Of a stretch of 64,000 bases of DNA, positions 1 to 11,404 are shown piece by piece (positions within the stretch are counted from its first letter, which is position 1; every line of letters starts with the position of its first letter). The notes beneath the pieces were generated by a model. It did no database searches. It worked only from the letters and a program-made list of their open reading frames with translations, and was not told the DNA's origin. Source of the stretch: Hirsutella rhossiliensis (lineage: Eukaryota; Ascomycota; Sordariomycetes; Hypocreales; Ophiocordycipitaceae); assembly GCF_020360975.1 (NCBI RefSeq), contig NW_025408668.1:1550001-1614000 (forward strand). The letters run 5' to 3'. The position numbers were made by a program, and so were the translations under genes.

Positions 1-3000
1 TACCTATATAGACCGAGCTAAACGCGGTAGGAAGTCGTTATTAAATATTCCCTATACTATTCCGCCCTTTAAGTAGCAGGCGAAGTAGGTAATAAGTAAG
101 GAAATCGGGAAAAAAAAGGCTAACGGCTGCTACCTATATTACGGCGTATTTATATACTTTATATTAAAATGCCCCTTCTTTCTAGCTAAGCGGCCTATAG
201 TAGTTCGAGTAGTAAAGATAGAACCGCTCCTTACCTTAGACGACGAAGAGGACTCCGCGCCCCTAGGCCTAGAGGAAAAAGAGTAGCTCTAGAGTAAAGA
301 TAGGCTCCGGAGCCCTAATTACTAGTACTAGTAAAAGAGAAGGAGGAATTATCCGCCTATATAAAAAAGGAGCCTACTTTAATATAGGTTATAATTAATA
401 ACTCCTTACCTATCGCCGCCTTTATAGATAAGGGCTACTAGTACTACGCTATAGTTAACGAGGCGCTTACGTAAGAGATATAAGTACTAGTAGAAAAGAT
501 CGCCCTAAGGTAAGTAAAGGGCGCTTTAGGCGCGATAGAGGGTATAGTAATTAAGGGTATTATATAGCTAGCTATAGAGGTCGACGGCTACTATAAGCTT
601 ATCGTAGCCTATATAATCCCTTAACTAGAGTTTCCCTTAATCCTTAGAAAACCCTAGTTATTATTTATAGAGTTATACTTAGTTCTATACTAAAAGAAGC
701 TATAGTTTAAGCCTATATAATAGTAGGTCCGCTATAATAATAGTTTTATAAGCGTAGGACTAAGCGTGCGAGCTTTATACTTAGCCTAAGAAGTCTTTAC
801 CTTTATCTTTATAGGAACCGTATAATAAGTAGAGCGGAAGGAAGGCCGGGCAGCAGCTAACGTAGCGGTTTATATAGTTAGCCTAGTAGATATCGATAAA
901 GCCCTTTAGATAAAGAAGCTAAAGTCGCCCGCTAAGCTATAATAGTAGATACTAGAGCGCTTTTACGACCTCCTACCGCTATTTAAGTCCTAGCAAGTAA
1001 ATAAGCTTAACTTATATAAGCTAGGGGTAGATTATAAGATCGTACTCTATATTAATAAGAAGGGGTAGGAACTACCTATATTATTTAGACCGCTATATAG
1101 TATATTATACGCGGAGCTACTAGTACTAAAGAAGACGCTAAGGGACCTCTTAAATAAGGGTTTTATTTAAGTAAGTAGCTTTAAAGTAAGAGCGCCGGTC
1201 TTATTTATACGTAAACTAAGGGGCGGGATATAGTTCTATTATAACTATAGGGCTCTAAACGCAATTATAAGGCTAGACCGCTACCCCTTACCCTTAATCT
1301 TAGATATACTCTATAACCTCTTAAAGGTAAAGTAGTTTATAAAGCTAGATATAAAATAAGCGTTGTATAAAGTACGGATCTTAAAAGGTAATAAGTAAAA
1401 GATAGCGTTCTATATATACTATAGCTTATTTAAGTAGCTTATAACGCCCTTTAGCCTATTAAGAGCGCCCGCTACCTTCTAGCGTTATATTAATAACGTA
1501 CTTCGCGACTTCCTCGATAAGTTCGCCTCTATATATATAGATAATATCCTTATCTATATAAGCGGCTCTTATAAGGACTATATATAGAAAATATAAAGGG
1601 TCCTAGAGCGCCTCTAACTTTATAGGCTCTACCTTAACCTAAATAAGTATAAATTTAGGGTTAAGAGGGTTAAGTACCTAGGCTTTATTATCTACGTAAG
1701 CATAGGTATATAGGCGGATCCTATAAAGATCTAAGCGATCTAAGACTAAGCGGCCTTAATTATATAAATAAGTATATAGAGCTTTCTTAGGTTCGCGAAC
1801 TATTATAGGATATTTATTAAGAGCTTCTCCTATATTATAATGCCCTTAAACGAGATTACTAGGAAGTAGACCGCTTTTTATTAAGGGCCTATATAGGAAG
1901 GATCGTTCTATATACTTAAGGACCTTTTCTTATAAGCTTTAGTACTACTTTAGTAAGACTTTAACCGGTCTATATTAGTTAAAGCGGACTATAGCGGCTA
2001 GGCACTTAAAGGAACGCTCTCTTAGGAGGTAGATAGGCGGAAGTAACTAGTAGAGTTCTACTCCTATAAGCTAACCTTAGTAGAGCGGAATTACGCTATT
2101 TACGATAAGGAGATACTAGCGATTATTAGCTACCTTAAGTAATAGTAAGCGGAGCTTTAGAGCTACGAGAGCTTTAAGGTTCTTATAGACTATAGGAACC
2201 TCGAGTACTTTATAACCCGCTAGCACCTCTTAGAGCGGTAAGCCCGCTAGGCGGAGTATCTCTTACGCTTTAACTTCTCGATTAAGTACCGCCTTAAGCG
2301 GGACTCTATAGTCTTAGACACGCTTTCCTAGAGGGATTAAGACTAGCTAACGGGAGTAGATATCGAGGCCTAGGATCTATAGCTTATCCTATAGGAAGCG
2401 CTATAGACTTATATAGGAGCTTCCTTAATAGAGGAAGGCGCGGTGCTAGTAGACGAGCTTCCCCTTATACCTTTACTACTAAATAAGCTTCCTTTAGCGC
2501 CTTTACCTTAGTTTAGCGAGGAGGGATAGACTAGCCTAGGGGCACGCGCGGCGAAAGTATTCTAAGATATAGCCCTTTAACACTTATAGGATAGGATAGC
2601 GGCTCTAGATCGTACCTATAAGAGCGTGCGCCGTACTATAGAGTTTAGCGCTCGACGCTTAGATCTAAAGCTAAAGCTAAAGGTATAGGTAGCCGACTAC
2701 TATATCGACCTATAAGGGTATCTACGCTAGTAGGGGAGACTATAGGTACCGGGCGCACCGTATACTATAGAAGCTAAGGAGAAGGATAGACCGCCGGAGC
2801 TAGATAAACGGAACGAGCTCTAAAAGAGGCTAGTCTAGCTTATTTATAACTCTAGCATTATAAGTTACTTAGGTAGGTAGGGTATAGCGGTAGGCCTTAT
2901 AAGGGACTTTTACTAGCCCCTCCTATAGTACTACTTTCGTTGCTTCCTTTATAACTATAATATCTATAGCTATATAAAGATCTAGAGGGTATAGCTTAAG

Positions 3001-4277
3001 GGGCTACTTAAGTAGCTTTTAGTACTAGACCGGTTCTATATATATATATAGATAGACTTTATAATAGACCTCCTACTTATAAAGAGCGGTAACCGCTATA
3101 TATAAGTAATTAAGGACCGACTTAGTAAATTAGTAGTACTAGAGCTAATACTATCTATAGATATAGAAGCTTATATAGAGCGCTTCCTTTAATACTAGGC
3201 CTACTTATATAGCTAGCTAGCCTTTATTATAAGTAATAAAAGGTTAAACTAAACTAGCTGCTTTTAGTAGTACCTATACTAGCTACTTTAGATTATATAG
3301 CTACTTAGTATAGCCTATTACCTATAGACTAATAAGGGACCTAAGAGGGTTAACTAGGAAGCGTAGGTATACTTTTAAGTAGTTATAGCTTATAACTAAG
3401 TAGACTAGGACCGCTAGCTCCTTGCTACCTAGCTCGCGCTAAATAGTAGACTATAATCCTCTATTTAAATAGCCCCTTTCTTCGTAACGTATAGCTTTAA
3501 GCCGCCTTCCTTAATCTTATTTACCGCTAATATAGTAGCGGAGTAGTATAGTAGTACGTTACTAGAGAGCCGCGCTTCTACGTTCGTATAGAAGCTATAA
3601 GAAACTATAGAATACTACTAATCTACGATAGCCGCGGCGGCGTAAGATTAAGAGCAGCACGCTAATAAGACTAGGGCGCTAGTAAATAGGTTTATAGTAA
3701 GAGATAAGGTATAGCTCGACCTCTATAACTATAAGTTAGTATAACTAAAAAAGAAACTAAACTAGCTATATATAAAGTTTATAGTATAGAGGGTCGTTAG
3801 CCTATAGGTAGTTAAGCTTAATAGCCTCTTAATAAGGGTCTATAATAAGATTAATATTAACCTCCTTTGCTAAGCTTCCTTTAACCTACTACCTAGATAA
3901 GAAATAGCGGACGCTTAACCGCCTATAATTAAGGTAGAAGGGAATAACGAATTTAAGGTTAAGGAGATATAGGCTATACGCTAAAGGAAGGTAGGCTAAG
4001 GGATATACTAAGAGGTTCTCGTTAAGTAGCGCGGGTACCTTAACCTTACGTAGGAACCTATATATAAGTTTATAGGAGCTATAGCCCTTAATAAGTTCGA
4101 GACCCTATATAGACTAATAAATAAGAACGATAGATTAATAGACTAACGGTAGTAGCTTAGACTAAGACTATAAAATAAGCGAAGTAAAGTAAGTAGTTAT
4201 AGCGATATAAGCGTAATAGTATAAGTAGAGATAAAAATAGCGTTTATTTTAGGGTAGAGCCCTTAGACTTCCTAAGC

Positions 4278-5190
4278 TTATTCCTTATTATTACCCTCGC
4301 CCTTACTATTATTATTATCGTCGTCCTCGTCGGCCCCCTCCTCCTCTTTAGCGGCGGCGGCGGCGCTCTTTAGCGCGCTAAGTCGGCCCTCTAGGCCTAT
4401 AAGCTAGTTAGCGGCGGCGGCTAGCTTCGGCGGCGGCGGCAGGGGTAGTAGTAGCGGCGGCGGCGGGCACGGCTATAGGGATCGCCGATAAGGCAATAAA
4501 AGCGGTATCCTTAGTACCGGGAGAGTTAGTAGCGGAGGTAGGAGAGCGGAGGGGGAAGAACCTACTTAGGGATAAGCCCCTAGCGCTTTAAGGCGCGGAG
4601 GTTATAGTAGGCGGCTACGGCGGCGGTAAGGCGCTTCTTAGCAGCCCCTTAGGCCTACCTATACGCGCTAGCCTTTTAAGCCGACGCTATAGTAAGTAGG
4701 ACGGGAGGCGCCGCCTTATAAGCGCGGCCGGCACGCGTATACTAGTAATAACTACCGCTACGGCGGCGCCTAACCTAGTCGGCGTAAGGGAGCTCCTACG
4801 ATATATACTATATATAGGGGGCCGCGCGAGCGGCTCTAGCCTAGACCTAGCGCTTATACTTTAAGGAGTTAGCGGAAGACGTCTATTACGCTCGCTTAAC
4901 TACGGACTTATAAGGGTAGCGGAGACGGAGGCGGGGGCTAAGGGGCTAGGCGTTATAGGTAGCGGCGGGGACAGCGTCGTTACCTTAAAGGGCGACGTAA
5001 GGGTAGCTAGCGTAGCGGAGGTAGTAGCGGCGGCGGTAGGCGCGGTAGTAGGGGCGCGGGTAGGAGTAGCGGTAGCGGCGGAGTCGTCGTCGGCTATACC
5101 TAGCACGGCGTCGACGAATAACTCTATACGCTTTAAGAAGGAGGAGGTAAGGGAGGGGGAGGTAGATATATCTATCGCGGAAATTAGTAT
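4278..5190 (-). pseudogene. Antisense reading frame in chromovirus tail (copy 1)
   Basis: On the strand opposite gag-pol, between the chromodomain and the 3' LTR, a roughly 300-codon frame can be read. Its interruptions are all TAA or TAG, as expected from RIP of glutamine or tryptophan codons, plus about one frame change near 4,430. It is rich in Ala, Thr, Pro and Ser. It ends with a helical segment (LIGLEGRLSALKSAAAA) and an acidic/Asn-rich tail before TAA at 4,278-4,280. The same C-terminal segment appears in copies 2 and 3 with only conservative changes. No family was recognised and the true start is unknown because ATG would be RIPed to ATA. It could be a by-product of GC-rich composition. 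Confidence 0.45.
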
Positions 5191-5743
5191 TATAGATTAT
5201 AGCCTCTTACTTTATAAGGCAAGGAACTTATTAGTTAAAGTTATTATTATTATTGCTATTATTAGGGCTATTATTACTACTATAGCTATTACTATAAGTA
5301 TACGTTAATAGAGCGGCCTATATAGCTAGGAATAAACTAATACCTTAGGTAGAGTAGAACTTACTTATTATTACTACTACTACGGTTAAAGAAGGAAAAA
5401 AAGGAAGGGAAGGAGGAAGGGGGGGATACTGCCTTATATACCCCTTAGTAGAGGAGGCTACTTAAGGCTAAGGGGACGGGCAACCTAAGGCTTACGTAGG
5501 TCTAGGCCGGCCGCCGGCTACCTAAGGGCGTATATAATAGGTTGCGCCCTTATTTAAACGGCTAGCCGGCTAATAAGTATAAAGCTAGGTTCTAGCTACT
5601 TAGGCTAATAGGTACGGGGATAATAAGGCTAGTAGGGCTAGTACGATTAATAGGAAAGGGTAGGGTAGAGCTAGCGGTATAGGCCTAATAGTATAAAAGC
5701 TATTAATAGGGTAGCGCCGCGCCGCGCTTAAGAGAGGGCATTA

Positions 5744-5929
5744 TATAAGAGTCTTTAACTATTATAGGTTATAGGCTTAGGCTACGGCTTAAGCTATATA
5801 GTTATATATAAAGGGCCGGATCCTATATATATATATATAGGCTAGCCGCGTATAAAAGAGCTCTATATAGCTTATTAATATTATCCTATAGACGGTACCT
5901 ACGTATACGCCTCTGCCTACTCTATAATA
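5744..5929 (+). repeat. 3' LTR of chromovirus copy 1 (186 bp)
   Basis: Begins TATAAGAGTC and ends CTCTATAATA, the RIPed forms of a TG...CA terminus. It is nearly identical to the LTRs at 20,856-21,041 and 27,691-27,876 and is the reverse complement of those at 34,547-34,732 and 41,316-41,501. A purine-rich tract (about 5,729-5,739) lies just upstream. Copia RNase H sequence resumes immediately downstream. Confidence 0.93.
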
Positions 5930-7124
5930 ATTATAACTTTAACTATAGAGGTAGAGTAACTAGCTCTTTTAGAAGTTTTAAAGAAAGCTATTTTCCTTAG
6001 CTAGCTATTAATATCTTTATAACTATAAATTCCGACCCTATTTACTATAGAATATAATAATATATAGATTATACGAATTTTAATAGAAAATATAAAGCTA
6101 TTAACCTAGCTATAGTATATCGATATCTATTAGTATTAGTTACGCTAAGAGGTCTGAAGGGGACTTATTTCTATTTATTAAGTTTTAATAGTAACGATAA
6201 AAGCTAACGGTCTTACGAAGCCCTTACTAAAGTAAAAGCTAGCTATCTTTTTATAGTAAATTAGGCTAGAAGACGTTTAAGAGAAGCTATTCTTAGAAGC
6301 CTACCTTAAGAGTTTATAAGAAGAGCTAATAGTATATATAAGGAAGGAGACGTTTATAGCTAAAGAGAGGAACTAGGACTTATATTAAAGGAGGGCCCCT
6401 AGCTTAATTAAGACTTATTCTTCTTAAAGGCCCCCTTTTTAAGGACTTATCCTTAAAGAAGACCCCCTTTCTTATAGGACTTATTTCTTCCTTAGGCTCT
6501 ATTTCCTAAAGTAGGTCTAAAAGAGCCTAGGGCTAAAACCCGGATTTTTTAATTAAGGGATAAGTATAAACTAAGACCTCCTCTATACGCTTACCGGCCT
6601 AATTATTTAGCTTTACCCTTTCTATAAGGGTAGGCTATAGCTAATAGGGGATATTACGAAGTATAGCTTAATTTTATAGTTCTTAGAGATATCCCTTAGT
6701 AAGAGGGGCCTAGGAAGCTAAAAAAACCGGTTTAAAAGAAGGAGCTAAAAAGAGGTATAAAAAGGAGGGTAGGGGTATAATAAGAAGTAGAAGTAGCGAT
6801 AGCTTCTTATAGAGGTAGTAAGAGATAAGACGGATATACTAGTAACGGCTAGAAAAGAGGGGAAAAACTAGTAAAAAACTTAGTAGTTAAGAGGATATTA
6901 ATAGCTTCTTTAAATAGAATCTTCTTTATTAATTAAGATACTAGATAGGTATAAAGAAGAGCGTTAAATAAAAGAAAGAATAATAATTAAGGTAATCTAA
7001 TAATTACTCCCTTATTATAATTACTACCCTTATAAGAATTAAATATCTTTACTTTACTTATTTAACTTCTTACTTTTAATTTTACCTTTATATATTTTAT
7101 ATATACTTCTTATATCTTTCTTAA
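5930..7124 (+). mobile_element. Ty1/copia copy A, 3' end only, RIP-degraded
   Basis: Sequence right of the chromovirus LTR matches the end of copia B: the RNase H C-terminal part (about 5,930-6,350), a 3' untranslated region (to about 6,650) and an LTR. The 5' remainder lies left of the window because chromovirus copy 1 split it. It is strongly RIPed, with almost no CA or TG left, and no intact frame remains. Confidence 0.85.
6651..7124 (+). repeat. 3' LTR of copia A
   Basis: It starts right after a GGGG purine tract (ATATTACGAAG, RIPed form of TGTTGCGAAG) and matches the copia LTRs at 17,843-18,298 and 31,266-31,676. The right end near 7,124 is set by alignment to the last LTR bases before the primer-binding site in copia B, and may be off by a few bases. 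Confidence 0.75.
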
Positions 7125-8040
7125 TAATATCTCCTCCTTTATTTTATAAACCTATATAACTCCTTAATATCTTAATATTCTACTATTATTTATATATCTT
7201 AAGATATTTTAGAAGTATAATAAGAATTATTATTTTTACTTTATTATTAAAAAGTAAAATAAGATTTAACTATTTAAATATAATTTAATAACTAAAGTAC
7301 TATATAAGTATATTTCTTTATTACTAATTATTCTATATAGAATTATATTAGCTTTTACTATATAGTATAACTATATAAAAAACTAAAAAAAAAATACTAT
7401 TATTTTTACTTAACTATATAAAGGAAAAAGTAGTACTTAAATAAAAAAGCCTTAAGATAATAAAATAGCTTAATTAGTTTAAATATAGAAAGATATTAAA
7501 GTATAATAAATATTTTAATATTAAAGAAAATAGAATAAAGTAATAAATAAAAAGCTATAAGCTAAAATACCTTTATATACTTAAAGATTTAAGGATAATT
7601 AGTTATTTTAATAATATAAGATTAACTTTATATAAGCTTAGCTTATTATAAGATAGCTAGTTATTAGCTCTTTAAACTATATATAGATATTATAATACTA
7701 AATACTAAATAATATTCTACTTATATAAAAGAGAGATATAATAAAGAGATTTAATAAGAAACTAAGTTTATAAAAAGTAGTAAAGAAACTATCTTAATAT
7801 AAAGTTCTTAGGTAAGCTAAGTAACGGTTTATAGTATATTAGTTATAGTTTAGTCCTTAGCTAATATAATAAAAGATAATAAGAGTAGTATAACTATAAC
7901 CTTTAATAAGGATACTTATAAAAAGGGGCTAGGACGAAAAAGGTAAGTAGTAGACTTATTAGAAGCTAAGATTTTCGAGGGTAAATAAATTTTAAGGTTT
8001 TTTTTTTCGTCTAGAAGGCCTTTCGTTCCTTAAGGCCTAA
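7125..8040. other. AT-rich RIPed DNA without recognisable content
   Basis: Very AT-rich, with almost no CA or TG. No element ends, open frame or similarity to the other repeats in the window was seen. The tract ends abruptly near 8,040, where normal dinucleotide use resumes. Confidence 0.7.
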
Positions 8041-8694
8041 GGCATAACGCGTTATAGTCCTCGCACGCTAGGTGCGTCAAAAATGTCGTACCAGTATGTT
8101 AACTGATGGGACAAATGCCACGCAGCGCGGATGTCGCACAGAGCCGGCCTCATGTCGCATACCATCTGCGCTCACAGTACGTAGTAAGGTCGAGCACCTA
8201 CATGCGTGGTGCTTGGACCCCATGGAGGTCAAAGCTCAAACATACAAGGATTCTGCACCATGAAGCAAGACTCTTCTTTGTGTATAAAGAGCTGCGCAAT
8301 GTCATGCATCTACAGCAAGCTCTTTAAGATGATTCTCATCCATTAAACGATGCCAACTATGATCCCTGCGGAGCCAATTGTCTGACATGAGGCCTAGGCA
8401 GGATAATGGACGAGCTTATACGAGCCGCAAGAACCGAAGCAGAAGCAAATCGTTGCGGCCCCGGGTCTTCAAAAATGAGGATCCAAACTAGGGACATTTT
8501 CTGCCTAGCGTGCAGACCAGGGCACGCGCTGGCGGGTCTTTGTGCATTCCCAATCGTCGCCCTACTTGTTGTCGCGTGTTAGACCCAAGATTGCACTAAT
8601 AGAGGCATTGATAAATCGAGAATTATGTAATATTAGGTGTGTGTGTGTATAGTTGGTCTCAACTGAATCCTAAATGCAGCGTGAATTGAACAAG

Positions 8695-8700
8695 TATAAA
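8695..8700 (+). promoter_or_regulatory. Putative TATA box of the secreted WSC gene
   Basis: TATAAA lies about 145 nt upstream of the ATG at 8,843. A pyrimidine-rich stretch follows (about 8,788-8,808, CTCCTTCTTTTCCC), a common fungal core-promoter and 5' UTR arrangement. The whole 8,041-8,842 interval is un-RIPed and otherwise shows no gene; a GT repeat lies at about 8,638-8,648. Confidence 0.5.
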
Positions 8701-8842
8701 GAAAAAGATCGCCATGCCTGCCTGATACCCTCCACAACATCAGCACCTGGTCTGCCTAAACCCCTAAAAGAAATACCCTAGAGACCTCCTTCTTTTCCCT
8801 ACTCCTGAAAGAGCAACTCTAAGCCAGCAACTGCACGACAAG

Positions 8843-9673
8843 ATGAAGATTCAGGCTTTAGTAGCATTATCACTCGCCTTAGTGACTGGCACCGTTGCCT
8901 CCTGCGTCGCAGGTTTTCGGGCCATGCACCGCTGTAATGCCCCATTGAATCACGATCACATGACCAGCGCAGCCTCAACCGCAGCCGGTGTTAACTGCGA
9001 GAGCCCTGTCTACAAAATCGAGGGCAGCCTCGGGCAGGTGTGCAAAAATCCGAGCCCGGGCACTAGTCCCCTCTACCGTTGCTATTCTCCGGGGCTTCAA
9101 GATCATATGACTACCAAAGACCGTGGATGCGAGGGTAGCCCTCTATATCAGCTTGATGGGGTCATCGGCTACATTCACGACCAGCAGGTTCCAGCCTCCA
9201 TTCCCCTTACCCGCTGCTATTCCGCGTCGCTTCACGATCATATGGATACCCTTCGGTCGGGTAAGCCGGGCAGCCCCTGCGAGGGCAGCCCTCTTTACGT
9301 ACACGAAAGAGTCCTCGGTTACGTAGCTGGTGTTACCCCTCAGGCTCTTCCCAAAATCATAAGCCCAATTGGTAAATGGAAATTCTACGGCTGCTACAGC
9401 GACGGTATCCCCCGGATTTTCCCCTATCTCAAGTATGGGTTCCATTATCGCGACATGACCCCGGATAAATGCCTCGATATGTGTAAGAGTGTTGGTTATA
9501 GGTATGCTGGCATAGCGGTTGGCAGTGAGTGTTGGTGCGGGTCTAAGGCTAATTTAGACCGGTGGATTTCAAGAAAAGTCGACCGTGGAAGATGTATAAC
9601 CCCATGCGCTGGCAACAAGTTAATTATCTGTGGCGGCCCGAGTCTCTTTTTGGTATACGCTTTAGGTAATTAA
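8843..9673 (+). CDS. Secreted WSC-domain protein with three HDHM-type repeats
   Basis: Intact single-exon gene of 276 residues. Residues 1-20 form a signal peptide (MKIQALVALSLALVTGTVAS). Residues about 27-170 contain three repeats of a motif resembling the DUF5648 family (MHRCNAPLNHDHM, LYRCYSPGLQDHM, LTRCYSASLHDHM), each followed by a C-E-S-P or C-E-G-S-P-L-Y segment and a short G-Y or G-Q turn. Residues about 183-273 are a WSC domain: YGCYSD start, C-x3-C, ECWCG, a C-x3-C, CGG and a final VYAL. WSC domains bind carbohydrate in fungal wall sensors and secreted enzymes; no catalytic or membrane segment is present, so it is probably a secreted sugar-binding protein. It stands alone in a 1.6-kb un-RIPed island inside repeats. 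The function is inferred from domains only. Confidence 0.88.
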   Translation: MKIQALVALSLALVTGTVASCVAGFRAMHRCNAPLNHDHMTSAASTAAGVNCESPVYKIEGSLGQVCKNPSPGTSPLYRCYSPGLQDHMTTKDRGCEGSPLYQLDGVIGYIHDQQVPASIPLTRCYSASLHDHMDTLRSGKPGSPCEGSPLYVHERVLGYVAGVTPQALPKIISPIGKWKFYGCYSDGIPRIFPYLKYGFHYRDMTPDKCLDMCKSVGYRYAGIAVGSECWCGSKANLDRWISRKVDRGRCITPCAGNKLIICGGPSLFLVYALGN

Positions 9674-11024
9674 GGAAGGGTGGCGCTACGTTTATTAAAA
9701 TAATATTCCGAATACCCGTTAAGTTGCTAAGCAAGGGACTTAACGGCTAAATATCCAGCCCGAAGGGTGAATACCCCGTAAATACCGTATCGGAGTATGC
9801 CTATAATTTTTATTTCTTATTAGCGACCCTTTCTATTACCCTTTTACCTATAGCGTAATGTAAGGGTCTTAGCCTAGAAGGGCAAAAGCAGTGGCCGCGT
9901 TACTAGCCTCCCCCCGCTATATAGTTAGTGCGGTAAAAGGGAATAGAGTTAACTAAGCGATAGCTTTATTAATTAACTATATATAAGAACGTTTAGTTTA
10001 GAACTAAATAACTAACTAAGGGCCCTAGCCCTATACTATATAACTAGCTATTAAGACCGCTTTATAAGAGGTAAATCGAACTATATACTATATTCTATAT
10101 ATAGACCTTACCTTTTATAATAGCTTATAAAAGGTATCGTTTAGTTAATATAATATAGTAAATATAGTAGGTCGGTTAATAGTTAAGTCTAGTAATATTA
10201 TTAGTAAGTAAGGTATATTTTTATTTATACTTTTTAGTTAAATATAATTATAGTATATAAGAAATATAAGTTATTATTACTAGTTATTAAGTTTTTATAT
10301 TAAGAAAGAGGGTATAAATAATACTATCTTACTTAATATTAAAGTATTAATATATTATAAGGGTTAAAGTAAAGGTAAGGAAAAGGATAATTATATTAAA
10401 GAGGACTACTATAAGTGCTATTCTTATATATAGCGCTTTAAGGGTCTAGGCTAAGTAATATCTTTACGTTCTATATAATAGCTATAGTATATCCTTAACT
10501 ATAGCTAATATAAGTAGCGCTAGGCTAGGCCTAGTAGCGCTCTTATATATTAAGTTACTTACCTTTAAAAAAACTTTTATTTATAGTAGTATATTAATTT
10601 AACTCCTTTAAGTATTAGTCTAAGAATCTTATCTTTATTTTATAAGCTATTTACTTATAAGTTAATTATTTTAAATTTCTATATAAAATAAAAGTATATT
10701 CTTTTTCAGATTATTACTTATATATAGCTTCTAAGGCTATAGTAAGGCTAATAAGGGCCTAGGCCCTTATTAGTAGTCTTAGCTAGCTATAAAGCCTAGA
10801 AGCTTATAACTAATTAAGGAAAGGGTAGCTATAAAGGTAAAGATAAAAAAAAGGTTAGTTTAGTTCCTCTTATATAGTATTTTCCCCCTTTAAGAGCCCT
10901 AGGGCCCTTAGGTTACTTCTTTTTAAGCTACTTAGCTATTCCTATTTTTATTTTAGCTAAGAAGGTTAAAAGGGCTTCCCTTCCTTCTTTAAAGCTATAA
11001 AGAAAAGGTAAGCTAAGTATTAAA

Positions 11025-11107
11025 AGACGCGGTTATTAAATATATATTATTTATAGCGTACCTATTAGAGCGCGCGTTTTATTTTTGCCTACGTAGCGTA
11101 ATAGTCT
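11025..11107 (+). repeat. 83-bp direct repeat, left copy
   Basis: Begins AGACGCGGTTATTA and ends GCGTAATAGTCT. It matches 11,322-11,404 apart from mostly C/T and G/A differences of the RIP type. The 297-bp period suggests a local tandem duplication. Confidence 0.8.
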
Positions 11108-11321
11108 TTATAATAGTTATAAGCCTAGGAGGGGGTAGCAAACCACCCCTTATAACTTCCGGTAACTACGCGCGGTGCGGGGTTTAATCCCCTATAGATA
11201 ACTACCTCTCTTAGATTTCCTTAGGTTGTTAGCGTAGCGCTTAGTATTTAACTCCCGCGTCTTAGGCTACTAAGGTCTAGGGCTCCTAGCGGAGCCGCGA
11301 TCCCTAAAGGGGTATATCGGA

Positions 11322-11404
11322 AGACGCGGTTATTAGATATATATTATTTATAGCGTACTTATTAAAGCGCGCGTTCTACTTTTACCTATATAGCGTAATA
11401 GTCT
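11322..11404 (+). repeat. 83-bp direct repeat, right copy
   Basis: Second copy of the repeat at 11,025-11,107. The DNA between the copies is less RIPed and includes the palindrome GGGGTTTAATCCCC near 11,179. Confidence 0.8.

Larger units (their letters stand above)
1..5929 (+). mobile_element. Ty3/gypsy chromovirus copy 1, RIP-degraded, 5' end outside window
   Basis: Degraded LTR retrotransposon read on the plus strand. Frames interrupted only by TAA/TAG show, in order: a gag zinc knuckle (a C-x2-C-like stretch near 125-170), an aspartic protease region (about 360-650), reverse transcriptase (about 1,090-1,600, with a YIDNILIY version of the catalytic YxDD box near 1,545), RNase H (about 1,970-2,300), HHCC integrase (about 2,830-3,600) and a chromodomain (about 3,940-4,120, containing VKEI...EVLVK). 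A 1.4-kb tail and the 3' LTR follow. Gag-pol-int-chromodomain order defines a chromovirus. The window opens inside gag; by alignment with copy 2 about 1.07 kb of the 5' end is missing. Virtually all CAG/CAA/TGG codons read as stops, so it is inactive. It is inserted in the RNase H coding region of copia A. Confidence 0.93.

Noticed and set aside
8072..8327. Two short overlapping plus-strand frames before the secreted-protein gene
   Set aside because: No motif or promoter signal; probably upstream noncoding DNA.
11165..11200. Possible tRNA B-box (GGGGTTTAATCCCC)
   Set aside because: No A-box or cloverleaf upstream; explained as a simple palindrome.
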